A stretch of DNA of 5,312 nt from Curvibacter sp. (GTDB lineage: Bacteria; Pseudomonadota; Gammaproteobacteria; Burkholderiales; Burkholderiaceae_C): positions 1 through 5,312 of the forward strand of contig DNQP01000102.1 of NCBI GenBank assembly GCA_003500955.1, read 5' to 3'. This document shows, piece after piece, positions 1-5,215 of the stretch; the stretch's first letter is position 1; every line of letters begins with the position of its first letter. Position numbers and translations under genes: made by a program. The notes under the pieces are model-generated. The model ran no database searches. It saw only the letters and a list, made by a program, of their open reading frames with translations, and was not told where the DNA came from.

Positions 1-649
1 GCTCATGGGGCTGGTGGGCGGTCCTCACTGCATCGCCATGTGCGGTGCCGCCTGCGCTGGCATCGCTCAGGCGGGCGGTGAGCGCCGCAACGAAGCGCTG
101 TGGACCTTCCAGCTTGGCCGCGTGATCGGTTATGCGGTGCTCGGCGGCCTGGCCGCAGCCTCCATCCAGGGCCTGGGCTGGCTCACCATCCAATCGGCGG
201 CGCTGCGCCCGGTCTGGACCCTCTTTCACGTGGCGGCCTTGCTGCTGGGGCTGCTGCTCCTGTGGCGTGCCCAGCAACCGGTCTGGCTCGAAGGCGCAGC
301 CCGCCGTCTCTGGCAGGGGGCGCGTGCGCTGGCCCTGAAGCGTGGGCGCGGTGCGCCCTTGGTGCTGGGCACGCTCTGGGCCTTGCTGCCCTGCGGCCTG
401 CTGTACTCGGCCCTCCTGGTCGCCGCGATGACGGGGCAGGCGATGCAGGGTGCGGCGGTCATGGCCCTGTTCGCAGCCGGCACGGCGGTGTCCATGCTTG
501 CCGGTCCCTGGCTCTGGTTGCGTCTGGGTGGGCAGGGGGCTTGGGGCATGCGCCTGGCGGGCCTGGCATTGGCGGCCAGTTCAGCCTGGGCGCTTTGGAT
601 GGGCCTGGCCCACGATGCGGCCCCCTGGTGTGTCACACCCGCGGCATGA
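1..649 (+). CDS. TauE/SafE (DsbD_2-like) family membrane protein, 5'-partial
   Basis: The reading frame is open from the left edge (base 2 begins a Leu codon just before the ATG at 5) and ends at TGA 647-649, so the true start is probably a few codons upstream and the ATG at 5 is internal. Numbered from that ATG, the protein begins inside a first membrane segment bearing a His-Cys-x-x-Met-Cys-Gly motif (H8, C9, C13, plus C17). A second motif, Leu-Pro-Cys-Gly, has its cysteine near residue 130. Hydrophobic stretches near 32-55, 67-87, 118-142, 146-172 and 180-203 indicate a polytopic inner-membrane protein. The paired half motifs are typical of the small TauE/SafE-annotated proteins related to the DsbD transmembrane domain, which are often found near cytochrome oxidase or metal-handling genes. 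The conserved Cys/His/Met suggest metal or thiol chemistry, but the substrate cannot be read from sequence. It lies 37 bases before the glycosyltransferase; a functional link with it is doubtful. Confidence 0.85.
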   Translation, partial: LMGLVGGPHCIAMCGAACAGIAQAGGERRNEALWTFQLGRVIGYAVLGGLAAASIQGLGWLTIQSAALRPVWTLFHVAALLLGLLLLWRAQQPVWLEGAARRLWQGARALALKRGRGAPLVLGTLWALLPCGLLYSALLVAAMTGQAMQGAAVMALFAAGTAVSMLAGPWLWLRLGGQGAWGMRLAGLALAASSAWALWMGLAHDAAPWCVTPAA

Positions 650-669
650 CGGGGGCGCGTGGGGTGCTT

Positions 670-678
670 TGCCATAAT
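670..678 (+). promoter_or_regulatory. candidate extended -10 promoter before the glycosyltransferase
   Basis: TGC followed by CATAAT (673-678) fits an extended -10 element (TGn + five of six TATAAT bases). It is an AT-rich island in a GC-rich gap. A transcript starting about seven bases downstream would begin almost at the ATG at 687, giving a leaderless or near-leaderless mRNA. In agreement, no Shine-Dalgarno sequence precedes that ATG. No convincing -35 box is seen. A six-base inverted repeat (GCGTGG 657-662, CCACGC 679-684) brackets the element. Confidence 0.35.
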
Positions 679-686
679 CCACGCCC

Positions 687-1469
687 ATGTCTGATGCACA
701 CGGCCCCGAGCCTTCGACCACCCATCTGGTCCTGATCCCCACCTACAACGCCGGCGCCAAGGTGCTGGAGACCGTGCGCGAGGCCCTGCAGCACTGGGCC
801 CCGGTCTGGGTCGTGGTGGACGGCAGCACCGATGGCACGGGTGCGCAGCTGCAGACCCTGGCCCGGGAGTTGCCCCAGTTGCGCGTCTTCGTGCTCGAAC
901 ACAACCAGGGCAAGGGCGCGGCCGTGCTGCATGGCCTGCAGGCCGCCCAGGCGGCCGGCTACACCCATGCCCTGACCATGGACTCGGACGGCCAGCACCC
1001 GGCGCACCTGATCCCGGCCTTCATGCAGGCCTCCCAGGCGCAGCCGCGGCACATGATCCTGGGCAAACCGGTCTTCGACGCCAGCGCGCCGGCCCTGCGC
1101 GTGCAGGGGCGCAAGGTCTCCAACGCCTGGGCCAATCTCGAGACCCTGTGGATGGGCATCGGCGATTCGCTCTATGGTTTTCGCGTCTACCCCGTGGCCC
1201 CGCTGGTGGAGATCATGCGCGGCCAACGCTGGATGCGGCGCTTCGACTTTGACATCGAGGCCGCCGTGCGCCTGTGCTGGCGTGGTGTCTGGCCGGTCAA
1301 CCTCGACGCGCCGGTCAAGTACCTGCAGGCCGGCGAGGGCGGGGTGTCGCACTTCAACTACCTGCGCGACAACGCCTTGCTGACCTGGATGCACACCCGG
1401 CTCATGTGCGGCTTCCTGGTGCGCCTGCCGCTGCTCCTGGCCCGGCGCCTCGCCGGTCGGCCGGACTGA
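687..1469 (+). CDS. family 2 glycosyltransferase (DPM/DPG-synthase-like)
   Basis: A 260-residue GT-A fold glycosyltransferase, expected to transfer a sugar from an activated donor to a lipid or lipid-linked acceptor on the cytoplasmic face of the membrane. The N-terminal nucleotide-binding strand reads LVLIPTYNAG (14-23), followed by VVVDGSTDGT (42-51, with D45) and NQGKGAA. The metal/donor motif MDSDGQHP has D99 and D101. The later FDFDIEAAVRLCWRG segment and EGGVSHFNYLRDN are typical of GT2 enzymes from aryl-polyene-like clusters, in my recollection of the family. The C-terminus (about 232-255) is hydrophobic and basic, consistent with peripheral membrane association, but there are no multiple transmembrane helices. 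ATG 687 is chosen because the GT2 fold starts 13 residues later and no better start lies upstream. It sits 37 bases after the TauE-like gene and 183 before the ACP, on the same strand. The sugar and acceptor are unknown. Confidence 0.9.
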   Translation: MSDAHGPEPSTTHLVLIPTYNAGAKVLETVREALQHWAPVWVVVDGSTDGTGAQLQTLARELPQLRVFVLEHNQGKGAAVLHGLQAAQAAGYTHALTMDSDGQHPAHLIPAFMQASQAQPRHMILGKPVFDASAPALRVQGRKVSNAWANLETLWMGIGDSLYGFRVYPVAPLVEIMRGQRWMRRFDFDIEAAVRLCWRGVWPVNLDAPVKYLQAGEGGVSHFNYLRDNALLTWMHTRLMCGFLVRLPLLLARRLAGRPD

Positions 1470-1501
1470 AGACCTGGGCTTACTCCCCATGGTTTGCGGG
1501 G

Positions 1502-1519
1502 GGATTTTGGATAAAATCC
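1502..1519. repeat. perfect 7-base inverted repeat after the glycosyltransferase gene
   Basis: GGATTTT (1502-1508) and AAAATCC (1513-1519) form a perfect inverted repeat with a 4-base loop. It could be an operator, or part of a weak terminator: just upstream, TCCCC (1484-1488) can pair with GGGGA (1500-1504) followed by TTTT (1505-1508). The two pairings share bases and are mutually exclusive. TAAAAT inside the repeat also resembles a -10 box, without a good -35. Confidence 0.4.
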
Positions 1520-1563
1520 ATCGCTTGTTCGCGGTTTCAGGACCCACCTGTGCTGCGGCATCC

Positions 1564-1575
1564 TATAAACATAAT
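1564..1575 (+). promoter_or_regulatory. candidate -10 region for the ACP-ketosynthase-dehydratase operon
   Basis: TATAAA (1564-1569) runs straight into CATAAT (1570-1575); each matches TATAAT at five of six bases, in a GC-rich background. This lies about 80 bases before the ACP start and is the most plausible promoter for the three-gene set. No good -35 is found at 16-18 bases from either box (TTGTTC at 1525 is too far), so an activator may be needed or the site may be fortuitous. Confidence 0.35.
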
Positions 1576-1620
1576 TCCCAGGACATCCGCCAGCCTGCCC
1601 ATCCACCGGCAGCCGACGGC

Positions 1621-1640
1621 AGGCCAGGGGAGGCCAGAGG
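1621..1640 (+). repeat. 10-base tandem repeat with purine-rich ribosome-binding sequence
   Basis: Two adjacent 10-base units, AGGCCAGGGG and AGGCCAGAGG, differ at one position. The repeat contributes GGGGAGG (1627-1633) and GAGGG (1637-1641), the only Shine-Dalgarno-like sequences before the ACP ATG at 1653. The nearer one has an 11-base spacer, a little long. The duplication may have created or doubled the ribosome-binding site. Confidence 0.5.
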
Positions 1641-1652
1641 GTAAAAGCCAGC

Positions 1653-1937
1653 ATGTTGCGTCAGATCATCCAGGACTTCGTGGTCCAGCAATTCAACGTC
1701 GATCCAGCCGAGTTCGACCGCGCCGATCTCATGGTCAAGGACCTCGGCCTGGACTCGCTGGGCGTGGTGGAAATGCTCTTCGAGGTGGAAGACCTCTACG
1801 GCTTCCAGGTGCATGAACCGGCGCGCTACAGCGGCATGAGCTTCAACGACATGGTGGCCGACATCGAGGCCACGATCCGCGCCGCCCACAACGGCCAGCT
1901 GCCCGAGCCCGCCACGCTGCAGGGCAAGGCGGCCTGA
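1653..1937 (+). CDS. acyl carrier protein
   Basis: A 94-residue acidic acyl carrier protein, which would carry the growing acyl chain as a thioester on a 4'-phosphopantetheine arm. The prosthetic-group site is the serine of the LGLDSLGVVEM motif (S35, right after D34), at the start of helix II. The flanking DLGLDS and EVEDLYGF segments match the helix II-III pattern of fatty acid and polyketide ACPs. It is slightly longer than E. coli AcpP (78 residues) because of an Ala/Pro-rich tail after about residue 78. Purine-rich sequence upstream supports ATG 1653. The ketosynthase starts 20 bases after its stop, so the two are probably cotranscribed. Its place beside a dedicated ketosynthase and dehydratase suggests a specialised ACP and not the housekeeping one. 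Confidence 0.93.
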   Translation: MLRQIIQDFVVQQFNVDPAEFDRADLMVKDLGLDSLGVVEMLFEVEDLYGFQVHEPARYSGMSFNDMVADIEATIRAAHNGQLPEPATLQGKAA

Positions 1938-1957
1938 GCCGTCCCATTTCCTCCGGC

Positions 1958-3214
1958 ATGACGCACACGCTGCAGCGCGTCGTCGTCACGGGCATCGGCC
2001 TGCTGACGCCGCTGGGTCTGACACGCCAGGCCAGCTTCGAACGCCTGCTGCGCGCCGAAGGCGCCGTGCGGCCTGCGGCAGCCGAGATCACCCAATGGTT
2101 GCCGAACGCCCTGTCGGCCGACGTCGATCCCGCGTTCGCGCAGCCGCTGGACCGCAATGAACAAGGCCTGGACCGCGCCACGCAGTTGGCCCTGCTGGCC
2201 AGCCGCGAGGCCCTGGCCGATGCCAAGGCCGAGGCCTGGGACCTGGACCCCGACCGTGTCGGGGTCTATGCCGGCATCGGCCTGGGCGGGGCGACCACCG
2301 GTGAGGCGCTCTACAAGCGCCTGTACGAAAGCCTGCAGGCCGGACGCAACCCGACCGTGATGCACCCGCTGTCGGTGCCGCGTCTCATGCCCAATGCGGC
2401 CACGGCGGCCATTTCCATGGCGCACCGGTTCCGCGGCCCCACGCACACCTACAGCGTGGCCTGTTCCTCTTCGGCCATGGCCCTGGGCGAGGCCTGCCGC
2501 AGCATCCGCCACGGCTACGCCGATGCCATCGTGGTCGTGGGCGCCGAGGCCATGAACGTGCCTGGCGTCTTCATGGCCTGGAACGCGCTGCGCGTCATGG
2601 CCAAGCCCCACCCCGGCGATCCGGCCGCGAGCTGTCGCCCCTTTGACAAGGACCGCAGCGGCTTCGTGCTGGCCGAGGGGGCGGCCGCCTTGGTGCTGGA
2701 AACGGCGGCGTCAGCCCTGCGCCGTGGCGCCACGATCTACGGTGAGCTCTGCGGCTACGGCAGCAGCAGCGACGCCGAGCACCTGACCCTGCCGTCGAGC
2801 GCGGGGCAGTACCGCGCCATCCGCATGGCGCTCGACGATGCCGGCCTGGCGCCCGAGGCCATCGACTATGTCAACGCGCACGGCACGGCTACCGAGGCCG
2901 GCGACGTGATCGAGAGCGAGACCCTCGCCCAGGTCTTCGGCGACCATGCGCGGCGTCTGCCCGTCAGCTCCACCAAGGCCCTGCACGGCCACCTGATCGG
3001 TGCGGCCGGTGCCACCGAGTTCGCCTTCAGCCTGCTGGCCCTGCACAGCGGCAGCATCCCGCCGACCGCTTACCTGGACAACCCCGATCCGCGCTGCACC
3101 CTGGACTACGTGCCGCGCGAGGCGCGCCACGGCCAGACCCTGCGTGCCGTGATGTCCAACTCCTTCGCCTTCGGCGGCAGCAACGTGTCGCTGATCGCGC
3201 GGCGCTACGAATGA
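1958..3214 (+). CDS. beta-ketoacyl-ACP synthase, FabF-like
   Basis: A 418-residue condensing enzyme of the FabF type, about the usual length. It would catalyse decarboxylative Claisen condensation of malonyl-ACP with an acyl thioester. The thiolase fold starts with RVVVTGIGLLTPLG (7-20). The active-site cysteine is C169 in VACSSSAMA. The two catalytic histidines are H308 (NAHGTAT) and H345 (TKALHGHLIGAAG), with the conserved lysine K340. The C-terminal glycine-rich loop reads SNSFAFGGSN. All triad residues are intact, so this is an active ketosynthase and not a chain-length-factor partner, which lacks the cysteine. The nucleophile context (CSSS) differs from E. coli FabF (CTSG). No Shine-Dalgarno precedes ATG 1958, so translation may be coupled to the ACP 20 bases upstream. 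The dehydratase follows after 19 bases. Aryl-polyene ketosynthases are the closest functional analogy I can offer; membership is inferred from context. Confidence 0.93.
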   Translation: MTHTLQRVVVTGIGLLTPLGLTRQASFERLLRAEGAVRPAAAEITQWLPNALSADVDPAFAQPLDRNEQGLDRATQLALLASREALADAKAEAWDLDPDRVGVYAGIGLGGATTGEALYKRLYESLQAGRNPTVMHPLSVPRLMPNAATAAISMAHRFRGPTHTYSVACSSSAMALGEACRSIRHGYADAIVVVGAEAMNVPGVFMAWNALRVMAKPHPGDPAASCRPFDKDRSGFVLAEGAAALVLETAASALRRGATIYGELCGYGSSSDAEHLTLPSSAGQYRAIRMALDDAGLAPEAIDYVNAHGTATEAGDVIESETLAQVFGDHARRLPVSSTKALHGHLIGAAGATEFAFSLLALHSGSIPPTAYLDNPDPRCTLDYVPREARHGQTLRAVMSNSFAFGGSNVSLIARRYE

Positions 3215-3233
3215 ACCGACGCGGGCAGGCGGC

Positions 3234-3749
3234 ATGAGCGAGGCCCTGGTCTACCCGATCGAACTCGATGCCGCAGGCATCCATGCCCTGCTGCCGCACC
3301 GCGGCGAAATGCAGCTCGTGCAGTCACTCACCGTGCTGGACCATGACCATTTCCAGGCCAGGGCCTGCTGGTCGGCCGACAGCGCCGTGCTGCGCGGGCA
3401 CTTTCCGGGCCTGCCCCTCGTGCCCGGGGTGATGCTGGTCGAGCTTGTGGCCCAGGTCGCCGGGGCCGGCATGCGTGCGGGCTCGCCCGTGGCGCGCCGG
3501 CTCGAAGGCGACTACGTGGGCCTGCTGGCCGGCATCCGCAAGTGCAGCTTCAAGCGCCCGGTGCGGCCAGGCGAGGTGGTCGAGGTGGACTTGCGCACCC
3601 GTCCCATGTCCGAGACGGCCGCGGCGGTTTCGGCCCAGCTAACGATCGGTGGCGCCGAGGCCGCCCAGGTGGAGATCCTGGTGATCAATACGCCGCGCGC
3701 TGCGCTCGACCAGACCCTGGCGGCTACGCGCGACTCAGCCGCGGCCTGA
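3234..3749 (+). CDS. FabZ-like 3-hydroxyacyl-ACP dehydratase
   Basis: A 171-residue single hot-dog domain protein expected to dehydrate 3-hydroxyacyl-ACP to trans-2-enoyl-ACP. The N-terminal LLPHRGEMQLV segment (19-29) matches the start of FabZ (LLPHRxPxLLV). The catalytic histidine is H56 in RGHFPGLPLVPGVMLVE and the catalytic acid is E70; this 14-residue spacing equals that of FabZ. It is somewhat longer than FabZ (about 150) owing to an Ala-rich tail. ATG 3234 comes 19 bases after the ketosynthase stop and is preceded by a weak GCAGGCGG sequence. It is the last gene of the ACP-ketosynthase set, and its final 15 bases overlap the 3' end of the opposite-strand acyltransferase. With no enoyl reductase in view it could leave double bonds in place, as in polyene synthesis; that is inference. 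Confidence 0.92.
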   Translation: MSEALVYPIELDAAGIHALLPHRGEMQLVQSLTVLDHDHFQARACWSADSAVLRGHFPGLPLVPGVMLVELVAQVAGAGMRAGSPVARRLEGDYVGLLAGIRKCSFKRPVRPGEVVEVDLRTRPMSETAAAVSAQLTIGGAEAAQVEILVINTPRAALDQTLAATRDSAAA

Positions 3750-4502
3750 CACGCCGCCTTGCAGTTCCTGCCGGAAATAGGCTTCCAGTTCAGCGAGTGC
3801 GGTCCCCGTGTACTCCGGCGGCTCGAAGCGCCGCCCCAGGCGCGCGCGGATGGTCAGCGGCAGCTCCGGCGGCCGCAACAGGCCCCAGTCCTTGCCCAGG
3901 TAGGGCGTGGAGAATTCCAGGATCACCACCTGCAGCGGCACGCGGCTCTGTTTGGACAGCAGGATGCAGGCGCTGCTCAGGGGATTGAGCGGAAAGTCCG
4001 TGGTGCGCGTGCCTTCGGGGAAGAGGATGAACTGCGCGCCCTCCTGCAGGCTGCGGGTCGAGTCCAGGATCATCTGGCGCGGGTCTTCGTTGCTCACGTA
4101 GCCCGCCATGCGCGCACCGATCCCGAACAGGGGGTTGTGCAGCAGACCGGCCTTGAGCACGCAGCTGGCATGGGGCAGCACGCTGAGCAGCAACACCGCG
4201 TCGAGCAGCGAGGGGTGGTTGGCCACGACGATCAGCGGCTGCCGGAGGTGACGCAAGGCCTCCAGTTCATGCAGATCGATGCGCACCTGGCAGACGAGTT
4301 GCAGCCAGCGCAGGTAGAGGCCGAACCCGGCGCGGACGATGCCGCGTGCGGCGCGTCGCTGCAGATGCGAGGGCAGTCCCAGCAAGAGCAGAAACAAGGG
4401 CAGCAAGAGCAGGCAGCCCAGGGCCAGCATGCCCAGGCCCAGGACCATGGCGAACATTTCGTAGCCACGCCACAGCAGGCGCACGCGGGTCCGCTCCATC
4501 AT
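3735..4502 (-). CDS. PlsC-type lysophospholipid acyltransferase (1-acylglycerol-3-phosphate acyltransferase-like)
   Basis: A 255-residue membrane-bound LPLAT-family acyltransferase, expected to move an acyl group from acyl-ACP or acyl-CoA to a hydroxyl of a lipid acceptor. Residues about 13-45 form a long hydrophobic N-terminal anchor. The catalytic HxxxxD motif is NHPSLLD (H96, D101). Block II is KAGLLHNPLFG (118-127). The acceptor-binding FPEGTR motif is at 161-166. Block IV hydrophobics with a proline (VPLQVVILEF) follow near 188. Two in-frame ATGs are adjacent (4502 and 4499) and either could be the start; no strong ribosome-binding site is seen. Transcription converges on the dehydratase gene with a 15-base overlap and diverges from the PAP2 gene across 38 bases. 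The context suggests it acylates a lipid with the product of the neighbouring ACP system, and not the housekeeping plsC role, but the acceptor is unknown. Confidence 0.92.
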   Translation of the reverse strand: MMERTRVRLLWRGYEMFAMVLGLGMLALGCLLLLPLFLLLLGLPSHLQRRAARGIVRAGFGLYLRWLQLVCQVRIDLHELEALRHLRQPLIVVANHPSLLDAVLLLSVLPHASCVLKAGLLHNPLFGIGARMAGYVSNEDPRQMILDSTRSLQEGAQFILFPEGTRTTDFPLNPLSSACILLSKQSRVPLQVVILEFSTPYLGKDWGLLRPPELPLTIRARLGRRFEPPEYTGTALAELEAYFRQELQGGVSGRG

Positions 4503-4540
4503 CGCTGGTACGATCTCATCACAGGGACCGATTATTGACC
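4503..4540. promoter_or_regulatory. 38-base divergent intergenic region
   Basis: This gap must supply start signals for the acyltransferase (leftward) and the PAP2 gene (rightward). The only AT-rich element is ATTATT (4531-4536), read as AATAAT on the minus strand, a four- or five-base match to -10 that would start a leftward transcript about 20 bases before the acyltransferase. AGGGA (4523-4527) is a possible, distant ribosome-binding site for the PAP2 gene. Any -35 boxes or further promoter elements must lie inside the two coding regions. Confidence 0.35.
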
Positions 4541-5212
4541 ATGACCATTGCTTCCCCGACGCCAGCGCGCACGCTCAACCAATTGCTCTGGCGTCTCTGG
4601 TGGCTCAAGGCGGCAGGCTCGGCGGTGTTCATCTGGGGTTTCTTCCAGGGCTATTTCCTTCTGCTGCGCTACCCGCATGCTGAGGTGACCGTGATGCCGC
4701 TGACCTGGCTCGACCAGATCACGCCCATGCAGTGGTGGGCCTGGATCCCCTACCTCTCGCTCTGGTTCTACACCTGCCTGCCGCCGGCCTTCATGCCGTC
4801 TTTGCGTCCCCTGGCCTATTACGGCCTGGCCGTGGGCTTGACCTGCCTTGCGGGCTTGCTGTGCTTCTATTTCTGGCCCACGGTCGTGCCGCCCTTCGAG
4901 CGGCCTGCAGGCAGCAGCCTGGCCATGCTCGAAGGCGTGGACACCGCGGGTAACGCCTGTCCTTCGCTGCACGTGGCCATCGCCTTCTATTCAGCCTTCT
5001 GGCTCCAGGCCCAGCTGCGCGCCGTCGGCGCGGGGCGTGGCTGGCAGGCCGTGAACTGGCTCTGGTGCGCGCTCATCGTCTATTCGACGCTGGCGACCAA
5101 GCAGCATGTGTTCATCGATGTGCTGGGCGGCCTGCTGCTCGGTGGCGCCGGTGCCGTGCTGGCGCTGACGGGCTACCGGCGCTGGTTCGCGGGGCGCTTT
5201 CTTCCGGTCTGA
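4541..5212 (+). CDS. PAP2-superfamily membrane protein, inositol-phosphorylceramide-synthase-like
   Basis: A 223-residue polytopic membrane protein with about six hydrophobic segments (near 23-43, 65-82, 91-112, 142-158, 172-184, 191-210). PAP2 motif C2 is ACPSLHVA (139-146, catalytic H144). Motif C3 is YSTLATKQHVFIDVLGG (181-197, with S182, nucleophile H189 and D193). The usual C3 arginine is replaced by threonine at 183, and KQHxxxD is used, a form I associate with the Aur1/IPC-synthase-like branch of PAP2 proteins. A FWPTVVPPFERP segment (111-122) takes the place of the classical C1 motif. Members either hydrolyse lipid phosphates or exchange phosphate-linked head groups via a phospho-histidine; which applies here is not visible. 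ATG 4541 is preferred over an in-frame ATG at 4346 because the 65 extra residues are hydrophilic and antisense to the acyltransferase gene. It ends 3 bases before the converging reductase gene. Confidence 0.88.
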   Translation: MTIASPTPARTLNQLLWRLWWLKAAGSAVFIWGFFQGYFLLLRYPHAEVTVMPLTWLDQITPMQWWAWIPYLSLWFYTCLPPAFMPSLRPLAYYGLAVGLTCLAGLLCFYFWPTVVPPFERPAGSSLAMLEGVDTAGNACPSLHVAIAFYSAFWLQAQLRAVGAGRGWQAVNWLWCALIVYSTLATKQHVFIDVLGGLLLGGAGAVLALTGYRRWFAGRFLPV

Positions 5213-5215
5213 GGC

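Noticed and set aside
226..699. 157-codon minus-strand open frame over the TauE-like gene
   Set aside because: Arg/Ala/Pro-rich, no recognisable motif, opposite a clear membrane protein with conserved cysteine motifs.
1484..1508. Rho-independent terminator after the glycosyltransferase gene
   Set aside because: The stem is only five base pairs with an 11-base loop and four T residues; too weak to call as a terminator, so it is mentioned only with the inverted repeat.
633..1547. 304-codon open frame on the minus strand across the glycosyltransferase gene
   Set aside because: Low-complexity His/Gln/Gly/Ala-rich translation with no domain, fully antisense to a clear GT2 gene; a typical high-GC shadow.
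1826..2611. 261-codon minus-strand open frame over the ketosynthase
   Set aside because: Gly/His/Gln-rich composition with no family features, antisense to intact catalytic motifs.
3759..4538. 259-codon plus-strand open frame over the acyltransferase
   Set aside because: Gln/Ala-rich translation, antisense to a gene with intact HxxxxD and FPEGTR motifs; no domain of its own.
4346..4540. N-terminal extension of the PAP2 protein from an ATG at 4346
   Set aside because: The 65 added residues are Arg/Ala/Gly-rich, antisense to the acyltransferase, and unlike a membrane-protein N-terminus; ATG 4541 gives a normal-length protein.
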